Source: Pseudomonadota bacterium
Lineage (GTDB): Bacteria > Pseudomonadota > Gammaproteobacteria > Burkholderiales > Burkholderiaceae_E
Assembly: GCA_029779435.1 (NCBI GenBank)
Contig: JAKPAM010000100.1
Location: 1 to 64,000 of the forward strand
DNA: 64,000 nucleotides
Direction: 5' to 3'
Positions 36,492 through 45,572 of the stretch are shown here, piece after piece. Under the pieces are notes generated by a model. It searched no databases. It was not told the DNA's origin and was given only the letters and a program-made list of their open reading frames with translations. The position numbers and the translations under genes are program-made. The first letter of the stretch is position 1. Each line of letters begins with the position of its first letter.

Positions 36492-36947
36492 TCAACCCTT
36501 CTTGGCTCGCGCCGCCAACCAACGGTCCAACTGATTCGCGAAAGCGCGTCGGTCACTGTCCGAGTAGGCAGCCGGGCCACCGGTGACCATGCCGTTGTTG
36601 CGCATCTCGTCCATGAAGTTGCGCATCGACAATCGCTCGTCGATGTTTCGTGGGTCCAGCAGATCGCCGCGGGGCTCGATGACGGTAGCGCCGATGGCGA
36701 TCACCTTGGCCGCGAGCGGCACATCGGCGGTAATGACGAGATCCCCCGGTTGCACCACCTCGATGATGTGGCGATCAGCGACATCGAAGCCCGACGCTAC
36801 TTGCCGGGCACGAATGTAGGGCGACGGCGGCACGGTCAGCATCTGGTTGGCAACCAGCGTCACCGGCACCGCGGTGCGTCGGGCGGCGCGGTAAAGGATC
36901 TCCTTGACCGCGACGGGGCAGGCGTCGGCGTCAACCCAGATCTGCAT
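36492..36947 (-). CDS. yaiI: YaiI/YqxD family protein (UPF0178, PIN-like fold)
   Basis: 151 residues. [46 protein letters not shown] and the C-terminal [12 protein letters not shown] match UPF0178 closely over full length. The conserved acidic residues DADACP and TADVPLA suggest a PIN-like nuclease fold; the role is not established. The ATG overlaps the end of the truncated higA by 17 bases. Confidence 0.9.
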   Translation of the reverse strand: MQIWVDADACPVAVKEILYRAARRTAVPVTLVANQMLTVPPSPYIRARQVASGFDVADRHIIEVVQPGDLVITADVPLAAKVIAIGATVIEPRGDLLDPRNIDERLSMRNFMDEMRNNGMVTGGPAAYSDSDRRAFANQLDRWLAARAKKG

Positions 36948-37230
36948 TGGATGGGGGGCTGGTGAGGGTGACCCAGGAGCGATGGCCGAAGTACTCGACC
37001 ATGTCGGCGGGCGTCAAACCGCGCTGATCCATCTGAAAATCGATCGCTTCGATCGCCGTCGGCAATTCCATAGGGTGGTGCTTCTTCTCGTAGGCTTCGA
37101 CCAGCAGTTTCAATATTTCGAGGCGATCCCCCTCAAGTGCGTCCGGTGCGGGGTTCCTATCGACGAGCGGTGCCAACTCGGTAAGCGCCTCGCGGTAATC
37201 GGCTTCGGTCTTGATCAGCTTCACTTCCAC
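36931..37230 (-). pseudogene. HigA-like antitoxin, C-terminally truncated
   Basis: 99 residues from the GTG at 37228-37230, which shares a base with the stop of the HigB remnant. EGDRLEILKLLVEAYEKKHHPMELP and [22 protein letters not shown] are typical HigA. The helix-turn-helix breaks off after FGHRS, where the frame runs into the yaiI start region. DNA binding is therefore likely lost. Confidence 0.7.
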
Positions 37231-37295
37231 TACTTCAGCTCCATAGTTGCCATGTTGATCCTGTCGTATTCGGCGTGCGCGCCGACGGGCAGTGG
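37230..37295 (-). pseudogene. C-terminal remnant of a HigB-like toxin
   Basis: About 21 codons, PVGAHAEYDRINMATMELK then TAG, match the end of HigB mRNA interferases (VGTHAEYDRI). The rest of the toxin is missing. The stop overlaps the GTG of the HigA remnant, the normal HigBA arrangement. Confidence 0.6.
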
Positions 37296-37360
37296 CCTGC
37301 AGCTCACTCTGAGGTGCTTGCATAGTTGCCCTGGTATCAGCTTGCTTGAGCCGGCCATTT

Positions 37361-37780
37361 TCAGGCTCCAGCCCCTGGCATAGCTGCCGCCGCTGGCGGC
37401 ATACGCGCATCGCAGCGTGGGGTCCACACACCTGGTGTGGGCTGTCGGATATGCCATTCGCCCACTGTGCGCGGATCGTCGATGAAGCGTGGCATCTGGC
37501 GCCGAGCGCTCAGCATTTCGGAGGCCTCCAGGGCTTCGGGGGCGTCGTGAGCCGCCTGTCGGAGCTTGTCTTCCAGTGCAGTCAAGAGCTGAGGTTGATC
37601 CCAAGTGTGGGCCATGACGTGCGCATTCCAGAACAGGACAATCAGTTTGACCTTCTCCTCGTGCAGTTCGCGTGATGTATCCGGGAGCTATTGAGCCAGT
37701 GGGGGGCCGAAATCCAGGATCGTGGCCGAGATTTTCGTGCCGATCCAAGGGCTGAGGGGCTTTTTTCTGCGGGCACGCAC
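37361..37780 (-). pseudogene. Conserved hypothetical gene with an in-frame amber codon
   Basis: From GTG (37778-37780) the frame reads RRKKPLSPWIGTKISATILD and meets TAG at 37688-37690. Without any frame change it then continues for 109 codons: SRELHEEKVKLIVLFWNAHV, then FIDDPRTVGEWHI near the end. Both parts look coding, so one point mutation (or an artefact) interrupts a roughly 139-residue protein. I do not recognise a functional family. Confidence 0.5.
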
Positions 37781-38409
37781 CCATCGTCATCTCTCCGAGT
37801 TCTCGCCGTTCGCAAGCTGCTGCGGACTACTCCTGGGCATGGCGACTCCCCGCCCTCGTTGGGCTCGACAGGGGGCAGGTAGCCGTTGGGCTGGCGCGGT
37901 AGGCAATGAGTCAGTTCATCCGCGCCCGTTACCGATGAGTCAGTTACCGCGTGAGACCAAATCAGCGGCCCGGCCACGGGCGGCGGCTCGCAACGCTCTG
38001 GGTGTCATCAGGCCATACCTCCAGCCAAATCGGTCGGTTGGCAAGTAAGCCGCCGCAGGGTTCAGGATGCCAGCGCTGTCGCGGCAAACGAGAACAAAGC
38101 GCTCAGAGGCTATTACTGCGTCGATCTGATGCTGGATTTGCTAGACGACAAGTTCAGCGTCAAATTGAGCGCTCTGGTGCCGTCGACTGCATTGGCCGAC
38201 GTCAAGCCCGTGTCCGTTGCGTACGCTGAAACGCATCCGTCAGATAGCAGCCAGAAGTAGCTGTCGACGTCTTCCGAGCTGTTACGGCCGCTACTCTGCT
38301 AACCTAGCGGCCGCCCTGTAGCGGAAGCAGTCTTCTCCGACAGCAGCGCGGACGACGACCCTTCGCTGCAAAGGGGTCAGTCAGCGGCAACCAGCCACGG
38401 CGCGTGAAA
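37781..38409. other. Gene-poor stretch with a repeat copy and a coding scar
   Basis: No complete gene is visible. It contains repeat copy B (37997-38056). On the plus strand a start-less coding-like fragment follows (38060-38260: NENKALRGYYCVDLMLDLLD to TAG) that looks like the C-terminal end of a lost gene I cannot name. The remaining bases up to the RES gene show no support for a gene. Confidence 0.45.
37997..38056. repeat. 60-bp imperfect repeat, copy B
   Basis: Direct copy of 36031-36090 with about three quarters of positions matching. Copies A and B bracket the decayed thpR/yaiI/higBA/hypothetical block. Confidence 0.6.
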
Positions 38410-39768
38410 TCACGAGTGCACGCGTACCTGGTGGTCTCTGCGCGAGATCTCGATGCCAGTGATCTCGTGGATCGCGATCATGTCCTTCACAAGCTTCAAG
38501 GTCTCTGGCGAGTGGTCGGGGCGAGCCGAAGGCAAATCGACGACATCGTCGAACCCTTCGGCCGCTGGAGCGGTTGCGGATCGCGGCTCCATGATCTGGG
38601 GATCGATCCACGTGTCGCCTTCTTCGTGCTCCCGCAGATAAGCCTTGCCGAGAGGCTTGCCCGACGCGCCAACGACACCTGAGGCATGCGCGAACAGGGC
38701 GACATTGAACCCTTCGGCGCAGTCGGCGTCCGGACGCTGCACAGACGGATAGATGATTCCGTCGATCGGACCCTTCTCTCGGGTGGCGAGGTAGTCGGCG
38801 ATCACTTGAGTCACGAGGTAATCGCGCTCTTGCAGATCGGGCATCACCGGTTGAACGAGGCGCGAGGACAGGGTCTTCAGGAAGTCGCGGCGCTGCGCCA
38901 TCGCCGTTGTGGTGGGGTCGAAGTAGCTCAGCCCGGCGGGTATGCGAACTCGCTCCAGGCTTCGGAGGTCGAGCAGACGGACCGGACGGACGAGTTCGAA
39001 TGCAGCCGTAGCCACCCAGGCGCCAACCGGCGGACGAACCTCGGCCATCGCGACGTCGACCGTTGTTGCGCCATAGAAGGCTGGCTGGCCCTTTGCATTC
39101 ATGCGGCCGGCCTGGCCGATCCCAGGCGCGGGCGTCCCGAGGAGGCGTGCCGGATGGCCGAGCGCTTCGGTAAGGTGCTGCTCGAGTTGGAAGACTCGCG
39201 CGCGGAAGAGTGTCGTCAGCCCAGTGCCAGGGCCCGCGACGATGACAACGGGCTGCCCGTCGTCCGTGTCGTCCGCATCGATGTTGCCGAGCACTGTTCC
39301 GAGCACGCGCATCGCCGTAGGGTTCACGTAGCGGGCTTCCTGCTGAAGGCTTTTGCTCATTTGGTGCCAAGCGCTGCTGACGGGCTCGCCGAGATCGGCT
39401 CGCAACCGGAACCAGGGCACTTCAGCCTCGTCTTCAAGCGAATACTTGTTTTCCATACTGTCCCGGTCGAACCACAGGAAATTCAAGTCTTCAACCAGGT
39501 CGTCGATTGCCTCGCTACGAACGACGTTCAGATCCCCGAGCGTCTCCTCAAGCGGAGCTCCAGCCGGGTCCCGCTCGTAAATGACCACGGCATCGTCCAA
39601 ATGCGTGGGCTCGAAATGCGTGTCCAGAACGCGGTCGCATTCGTAGGCCACGTCGAAGAGCGCGGCACACGGTCGATCCATCTCGCAGTAGTCGCAGACC
39701 TGCTGCTCAGTCTTTAGCGTCTGACGAAGGTACGGCTCTTTGAGGCACTCGAGGCAGATGTAGCGCAT
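38410..39768 (-). CDS. RES-domain protein with N-terminal zinc-ribbon
   Basis: 452 residues. An N-terminal CxxC pair set (Cys5, Cys8, Cys25, Cys28) suggests a zinc ribbon, followed by a helical region (about 60-160). The RES domain lies at about 180-390: LFRARVFQL, FYGATTVDVAMAEVRPPVG and IIYPSVQRPDADC carry the Arg, Tyr/Glu and Ser positions of the family. Known: RES toxins such as MbcT degrade NAD+. Here the domain is part of a larger protein without an Xre-type antitoxin beside it. It lies downstream of, and on the same strand as, the nitrilase/Rad50-like pair. A perfect 8-1-8 hairpin GGCTCGCG-T-CGCGAGCC (39817-39833) precedes the gene. Confidence 0.8.
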   Translation of the reverse strand: MRYICLECLKEPYLRQTLKTEQQVCDYCEMDRPCAALFDVAYECDRVLDTHFEPTHLDDAVVIYERDPAGAPLEETLGDLNVVRSEAIDDLVEDLNFLWFDRDSMENKYSLEDEAEVPWFRLRADLGEPVSSAWHQMSKSLQQEARYVNPTAMRVLGTVLGNIDADDTDDGQPVVIVAGPGTGLTTLFRARVFQLEQHLTEALGHPARLLGTPAPGIGQAGRMNAKGQPAFYGATTVDVAMAEVRPPVGAWVATAAFELVRPVRLLDLRSLERVRIPAGLSYFDPTTTAMAQRRDFLKTLSSRLVQPVMPDLQERDYLVTQVIADYLATREKGPIDGIIYPSVQRPDADCAEGFNVALFAHASGVVGASGKPLGKAYLREHEEGDTWIDPQIMEPRSATAPAAEGFDDVVDLPSARPDHSPETLKLVKDMIAIHEITGIEISRRDHQVRVHS

Positions 39769-40183
39769 GCGTCGATTGTGAGCCAGACCCTGCGTTTAGG
39801 GCGCAAACTGCAGGTAGGCTCGCGTCGCGAGCCCAACAGCATCTGCCCCACAGGACTCGACGGCGTGCCGGCAAACGCCGGACGTGCTTGGGCCACACAA
39901 CGGTGCCCGCGATGTCGGCGCTGGGTTCTCGCAGAGGAGGTCGTGTTCTTGCAGCTGCACGCGCAGGTCGTGAGATGTATGCAACGCAGTTTCTGTCCTT
40001 CGACGCGATCGATATGAACGTTAGCTAGAGGTCAGGGAACGGACACTGATGAGGTCCTACTTCTGCTAACGCTCGACAGGCAGCTGTACCTTTGTTATCG
40101 ACAAGGGCTTGTTATCACTGCTTGGCTTGGAGCACTCCGCACGGGTGATTGAGATCAGCATCATTGATCGGAACGTGGCGTAT
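39769..40183. other. Intergenic region between RES gene and Rad50-like gene
   Basis: 415 bases with no gene I can support. Two hairpins are visible: GGCTCGCG-T-CGCGAGCC at 39817-39833 and CGGCGT-8-ACGCCG at 39861-39880. They could be terminators, operators or both. The half nearest 40183 is less GC-rich. Confidence 0.45.
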
Positions 40184-43100
40184 TCAGCCAGGAATCTCCG
40201 CGACCTTGGGACCGTGCGCGCCAATGGCCGAAAAACTGTAGAACTTCGCGGCGTCGCCAAGATGCCGAAACTTCTGGCGAGCCAGTTGCAGCAGCTTCTC
40301 GTCGCACGTGGAAATCACGAACTGTTTGCTGCCTTCCGGGGAATTCTGTAGGCCCGAGATTAGGTCCAAAAGGGCGTAGGTGTTGAGGTCGTCGAAGTGG
40401 GTCACCGGGTCGTCCATCATGACGGAGCAGAAGCCCGACCAGGTTTGCGAGCTGCAGGCCGTCAGGAACAACCCGAGCATAAGAGTCTGAACTTGCGACT
40501 GGCTGAAATAGTCCGTCGGCCGGAGGCTCTCGTCGTTTTTTTTCACCTGCACCGCAATGGACGACCCCTTGCTTGCAACCTCAATGTCGCCGAAGCCGTA
40601 CACCGGCCGGAGCCTCCGCTGGATGACCGCCGTTCGCGGGCCATATTCCTGCGTGAAATGCTGTGTGGCCGCCGCCTGCTGCGTGCCGAGGAGCTTGTTG
40701 ATACCCTCAAAGTACTTCACCCACGGAGCAAGTTTCGCAATCCTCGCTTCGTTCTCTTCAGCTACGCGCTTGTACTCAAGCAGCCGATTGTTGATGCTGG
40801 CAAAGGCAGCAGACGTTGCCGCAGCATCGAAGGCAATTTCCAGTTCAGCCACTCGGGTCGCAAGCATTTCCGCTGCGCCCTGTCTTGCTCCGGTCGATAC
40901 AATCGCAGCCAGGATTCCGTCGCTGGTTACCTCGGCCGAGAACCCGGCAGCGGCAAGCGACGCAGTCAACGATTGAACGCGGCCCTCTAGCGCGCCGATG
41001 TGACGCGCAGCACTTTGATGGGCAGTTCTGGCAGCTTGCAGCCGAGCGTGGGATGCGGCGAGCTCCGCGCGGCGACCATCCAAGACGTTGGTCGCTGCCT
41101 GGACGGCCGCAGTGGCATCGGCCTGGCGACGAACTGCTTCCGTTAGCGCCTGTTCGAGCAGTGGAAGGTCAGCAGCCATGTCGAAGGCCCCTCGACGTTG
41201 GTCGTTGACCAGTGCATCTAAATTCTGCTGGCTCGCGGCAAGGTGTCGTGAGAGGGCATCAACCAATGCAGCTGCCGAACGCTCGGCGTCCGCACGAGCC
41301 TGGACCGTGTTTTCTGCGTCCTTCTTTGCTTGCCGGGCGACCTCTAGCTGGGCGCTGACCTGTTCCTGGGCGCCCATCGCTTGAGCCAGCAATACGTCTA
41401 CTTGAGCAGGTAGGCCATCTGAAAAATGCAATCCAACCGTCGCCAGAGCCGCATCGAAGGCGGCCCGCTCGCGCAGGAGAGCCGCGCGCACGCTGGCGGC
41501 CTGCGTCTTCTCGCGGTCAACCTGCTGCACCTGCTCCTCAATGCGCCGTTGCGACTCCTTGAGCCCTTCCAGTTTGGTCGATTCTTGCGTCCATTGCTCT
41601 GAAACCTGAAGGAGCGCTTCGTTCTGGCCGAGACGACGTTCGATGGCACGCAACAACTCTTCGAGCGTCCCGTGATCATGCCCGCACAAGAGGCAAGTCC
41701 CATCGGACACGTGCGACCGAAGCGCAGCTACCTGTTCCTGGATTTCTGAAGCGTTCTTACGTGCGGCGGAAACTTCGCGCCGCACTCTTTCAACAACAAA
41801 GTTCTGGTCAGCGACGGCTTGCCGCTCCCTGCCCAGTTTCTCGTTCAGGTCAAGGGCGACCACAGCTAGGCGCTCTTCGGTCTCCTGGATTCCTGTCGTC
41901 AGCGTGGGAAGCGTTTGGCCGCGTTCGACCTGGTCTCGCACCGCCTGGACTTTGGCAATACGTTCAGCAGCCGAGCGATGATGGGCTTCGGCCTGACTCA
42001 ATGAGTTGCTTGCGGCAGCCACGATGGCTGCTGCATCAGACTGAAGCGTGCGATGAGTCTGGCGCGCGAGCGCCGCTTCATCCAACTTCGCCTTCAGCCC
42101 AGCTAACTCGCCCGAGAGGCGCCCAAACTGAGGATGAGCCTCGACTGTCCAAGCAGCGGCATCACGGGTCGCCTTTTCGTCTGTCTCCATGGCCCGCATG
42201 CGCGCAAGGCTGCTCTCTGATTCGTGGCACTGAGCCTCATGCTCCCTGAAGGCGGCCTCAGAAGCCGACAAGGCTGCAACATAGTCTGAAAGCTGAGCTG
42301 ACTGCGTCGTCAGCTCAGCTTGTGCGCTTCTCAGTTCGGTCAAGGACTCTAAGCATTTTTCCAACGTCGGCTTGCCCGACGCAGCCTCGGCGCGTTTGCC
42401 TTGGAGGAACGCGCGGAGACTGCGCATGTCCCGCGCCGCGCCCATCTCGGCCAAGCTGAACCCTGCGTTCTCGATATCCTGCTCCAGCGCTCGCGCGCGA
42501 GCGTCAAGAGTCTCCGAAGAACCGCCCGCACTCTGAAGACCTTGGAGCCTGTCCAATTCGGCTTGGTCGGCGGCAGCTTTCTCCCGGGCCCCCCGAAGCT
42601 GCGCTTGGGCGTCATCCACATGTTTCTTCGCAAGGTCCAGAACTTCCTTGGACTTATTCAGGCCTACAACGTAGTCATCGAACGCAAGCATCCGAGAGAC
42701 GATGTCCGCTGGCAGCTGGCAGGTCTCGGCAATTTCGTCCGTCAACACTTGACCATCTTGACTGAACAGGTGAGTGGCGCGAAAAAGGTTGACCAAATTT
42801 TCGACGCGGTCGTTGGCAGAGAGCTCGCCGCCCGTCAGCAGGGCTAGGATGTCTTTGCGCTCCTTGGGCTGACCGTCAAGCGTGGCCTTGTTCGGCTCCG
42901 CAAGATCGCGAACAATCTTGTGCGTTTTCCCATCGCGCTCAAAGGTAAGCGAGACGGTCGTAGGTTCGTCGCCGCAGTCCAGGTTTTTCGCGGCTTTTGT
43001 GAACGCTGGTGCGCCTTTGGGGAAGCGATGGACGCCGCCCGTCACTACGAAGTCGACAGCATCAAAAAATGAGGTCTTGCCGAAGCCGTTTGGACCATAT

Positions 43101-43801
43101 AGGACGGTGACCGCGGAGCCCAGAGTGAACTCCTTCGGGGCCCGGTACGCGCGGAAGTTCTGGATTGTTATCGAGCGAAGAACGGACTGGTTCCGCGGCT
43201 CTTCCGGGACTGCCTGAAAGGTATCGACCGAACCGGTGGTCAGCCCCGAGGGCGGTCCGTATTTCTCATCCAGGCACGCCTGAAATAGAGTTTGCGCGCC
43301 CGTGCCGGGCACGACCAGGCGACTTGCCAACTCCGCCTTGACATTCCGACCGCGCAGCAGCGCCTGTGCGGAGGGGGGACGGATGGACGCGCCCTGGATG
43401 TGCTCTAGGGGGAGGAAAGGCAGACGTGTCAGGCTGCCAGCGATGTCAGGATGCAGCTGGACGACGAACTTACGGCAGAAGTAGACGTCGACCTCGACCT
43501 TTGAGCAGAACTCTTCAGTCGCCGGGAGCCCGTTTGGCACGCAATAGATAAAGGACACGTCCTTCGTTGCCCAGGACGCGCCCTGCGCCATGAAATGCTT
43601 CTTGAACGCCGTGTACAGCGGCGCGTAGTCAGCCTCACTTCCAAACGCGAACGCCTCGAGCGCGTGCGCGCGCTGCATCAAGACCAGTGGAAGGCAGTCC
43701 GCGACTAGTTGCACCTCACTCAGGTCCACGTTGTTTATTGCATCGCCTAATGCCGCTTTCAATGCGGCCGGCAAGGCATTGAGCTCAGCCGATAGCGTCA
43801 T
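40184..43801 (-). CDS. Rad50/SbcC-like AAA ATPase with novel N-terminal domain and zinc-hook motif
   Basis: 1205 residues. Residues 1-205 form an extra domain without an assignment I can support. From 208, VLRSITIQNFRAYRAPKEFTL leads to Walker A GPNGFGKTS (236-244). Long coiled coils (about 395-690 and 725-1010) flank a central CLLCGHDH with Cys703 and Cys706, the zinc-hook pattern of Rad50. The C-terminus has the ABC signature region FSQSQVQTLMLGLFL and Walker B SVMMDDPVTHFDD. Known relatives act in DNA end processing or defence (SbcC, Lamassu-type SMC). No SbcD-type nuclease is adjacent; the partner is a nitrilase-fold protein whose gene overlaps this start by 17 bases. Base composition looks less GC-rich than the flanks. 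Confidence 0.85.
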   Translation of the reverse strand: MTLSAELNALPAALKAALGDAINNVDLSEVQLVADCLPLVLMQRAHALEAFAFGSEADYAPLYTAFKKHFMAQGASWATKDVSFIYCVPNGLPATEEFCSKVEVDVYFCRKFVVQLHPDIAGSLTRLPFLPLEHIQGASIRPPSAQALLRGRNVKAELASRLVVPGTGAQTLFQACLDEKYGPPSGLTTGSVDTFQAVPEEPRNQSVLRSITIQNFRAYRAPKEFTLGSAVTVLYGPNGFGKTSFFDAVDFVVTGGVHRFPKGAPAFTKAAKNLDCGDEPTTVSLTFERDGKTHKIVRDLAEPNKATLDGQPKERKDILALLTGGELSANDRVENLVNLFRATHLFSQDGQVLTDEIAETCQLPADIVSRMLAFDDYVVGLNKSKEVLDLAKKHVDDAQAQLRGAREKAAADQAELDRLQGLQSAGGSSETLDARARALEQDIENAGFSLAEMGAARDMRSLRAFLQGKRAEAASGKPTLEKCLESLTELRSAQAELTTQSAQLSDYVAALSASEAAFREHEAQCHESESSLARMRAMETDEKATRDAAAWTVEAHPQFGRLSGELAGLKAKLDEAALARQTHRTLQSDAAAIVAAASNSLSQAEAHHRSAAERIAKVQAVRDQVERGQTLPTLTTGIQETEERLAVVALDLNEKLGRERQAVADQNFVVERVRREVSAARKNASEIQEQVAALRSHVSDGTCLLCGHDHGTLEELLRAIERRLGQNEALLQVSEQWTQESTKLEGLKESQRRIEEQVQQVDREKTQAASVRAALLRERAAFDAALATVGLHFSDGLPAQVDVLLAQAMGAQEQVSAQLEVARQAKKDAENTVQARADAERSAAALVDALSRHLAASQQNLDALVNDQRRGAFDMAADLPLLEQALTEAVRRQADATAAVQAATNVLDGRRAELAASHARLQAARTAHQSAARHIGALEGRVQSLTASLAAAGFSAEVTSDGILAAIVSTGARQGAAEMLATRVAELEIAFDAAATSAAFASINNRLLEYKRVAEENEARIAKLAPWVKYFEGINKLLGTQQAAATQHFTQEYGPRTAVIQRRLRPVYGFGDIEVASKGSSIAVQVKKNDESLRPTDYFSQSQVQTLMLGLFLTACSSQTWSGFCSVMMDDPVTHFDDLNTYALLDLISGLQNSPEGSKQFVISTCDEKLLQLARQKFRHLGDAAKFYSFSAIGAHGPKVAEIPG

Positions 43802-45572
43802 GGAGTGCCTTTTCTAGCTCTGCGCCTTCTGCAGCGGCCAAATATGCATCGATGAAAGTGCGATAACCAACCTGGATGACCGCGCTGCCCGGGTCGGTGA
43901 ACTTGTAGTCCTCGGACTGCGCTTTCCCCTTGTTCAAGATGCTTCCCAGGACCGGAGACCAGGCAAGGTTGTCGGCATCCCTAGAAACCACGATGAGCGT
44001 CCCGCGGCGCTGTGCGGCCCGTTCCTTGACGTGGTCTGCGCACGCCTCGTGCGTATCGCCGCGTATAGCAATCGCCTCGAAGGTACGGTCGCCCTTGGTG
44101 ACAGTAGCTTGCGAGCCTTGCCCGTGAAACTGGTAGGCGTACTCGGCGGACCCTAAGATTGAGAATGTGTGGATTAAATGCTCGACCGCCGTGGACTCTT
44201 TGTCGGTCCAGGTGTCCGGGCTGGACGGCTGCATGCCAGCGGCTGATGCCAACACCAAGTCCGTCAGTTCGGGCGCAGGTATCGGTCGGAGCGACGAAAC
44301 AATCTGGCTGTGGACCGCCGCACAGATGCCGGCCAGCCTGGCGCCCGAGTATCGCGCGGCGAGTGACTTGCCGGCCTCATCCAGGTCATCGTTCATCCAT
44401 TTGACGACGGCCTGAACTGGTGCGCCTGGCGCCCTTGGGTCAGCGGGTGGCCCGAAAGAATGGACCGTCGCATCACGAACGGCGATGTCCCGTCCCGCAG
44501 AGCCTTGCGCCAGCGAGCGCGAATTCACCACGAAGAAGGAGTGCACGCATGCACCCCTCTCGCGGAAGACCGCGTCGCGAAGGTTCTCTAGCGTACTGCC
44601 GGCGCGAAAGCTTTCGCCTCCATTGCCATATGTCGGCATGCAGCCTGGCTTTGAGAACTTCGAGGTGTTGATGACCGCAGAACGGCCGAACTCCGATGCC
44701 TTTCCTGGAACCTTCGCTCCGGCAACATTCGCCATCACAAGGCAGGTGTCGTCACGAGACACATTGAGGTACGCCGACCCGTCGTAGAAGCTCGCGACCT
44801 GCGCCATGAATGAGGTGTGGGACGGTTCCGGGTTGCATTGAGCCACGAACATCCACGTCAGCGGATAGGTGGCGTGTATTGCAGCGGCGCCGTCATTGAT
44901 TCCTTGCAGCAGCCAAGACCAAACGCGTCGGGCGTCGGACGTGCCAATCCAGTCGAAGCAAATAAGGGTCGCGAAGCGAAACGGCAGATGGGTGTCTGCG
45001 TGTACACCTTTGAACACGTATATCGAGCGCCCTCGATACATCGCTTTGTAGCTGCGTTTCAGCTCTTCCCAGGATGGAGCCAACTTCGGCTGCACCCAGC
45101 AATGGACCTGGCCGTCCGGAGCCTTGACCCAGGTAATACTGGTGTTGACCCATTGCCCCACGGGAACGGACTCTGGTCCGTTTACTTCTGCATCGTGGTT
45201 CGTGTTGGGCTGTGCAAGCAATGCAGCGTATTGGTCCTTCGTCAGACCTTCTACTCCGCCAATGACGATGGTTCCCACCGGCCAGTCGTCCTGCTGCATC
45301 GCCGAGCGTATGCGCGCAACGCCTTCGATACCCGGTATCGACAATTCAGGAAAAACGGTGAAGTGCGTCTTGTCGGCGCGATGCGCCCTGCTGCGGGCAA
45401 CAGCGAGCGTCGTGTCCACACACTGAAGCGCGCGTGCTCGCTGGGCTGGTAGCCACGTAAAGGGCTCGTGCGCTGTGAACTCGACGTAGGGCTGCGCGAC
45501 GACCATGCTGACGCCGTGGAGGGGCAGTTGCACCCCTAGCCGCCCAAGGTCGACTTCGCGGACTTGAACCAT
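43785..45572 (-). CDS. Nitrilase-fold (carbon-nitrogen hydrolase) protein coupled to the Rad50-like ATPase
   Basis: 595 residues. The N-terminal about 330 residues carry a complete nitrilase triad: Glu76 in HFTVFPELSIPG, Lys163 in VQPKLAPSWEE, and Cys205 in FATLICFDWIG. The C-terminal about 250 residues (after 400) show no family I recognise and may be the partner-binding or regulatory part. Classical nitrilases are 260-350 residues, so the extension is notable. The gene overlaps the ATPase gene by 17 bases and is first in the unit, with GGGGAGAGGA before the ATG. An amide- or nitrile-hydrolysing effector or signalling enzyme is inferred, not shown. Confidence 0.75.
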   Translation of the reverse strand: MVQVREVDLGRLGVQLPLHGVSMVVAQPYVEFTAHEPFTWLPAQRARALQCVDTTLAVARSRAHRADKTHFTVFPELSIPGIEGVARIRSAMQQDDWPVGTIVIGGVEGLTKDQYAALLAQPNTNHDAEVNGPESVPVGQWVNTSITWVKAPDGQVHCWVQPKLAPSWEELKRSYKAMYRGRSIYVFKGVHADTHLPFRFATLICFDWIGTSDARRVWSWLLQGINDGAAAIHATYPLTWMFVAQCNPEPSHTSFMAQVASFYDGSAYLNVSRDDTCLVMANVAGAKVPGKASEFGRSAVINTSKFSKPGCMPTYGNGGESFRAGSTLENLRDAVFRERGACVHSFFVVNSRSLAQGSAGRDIAVRDATVHSFGPPADPRAPGAPVQAVVKWMNDDLDEAGKSLAARYSGARLAGICAAVHSQIVSSLRPIPAPELTDLVLASAAGMQPSSPDTWTDKESTAVEHLIHTFSILGSAEYAYQFHGQGSQATVTKGDRTFEAIAIRGDTHEACADHVKERAAQRRGTLIVVSRDADNLAWSPVLGSILNKGKAQSEDYKFTDPGSAVIQVGYRTFIDAYLAAAEGAELEKALHDAIG

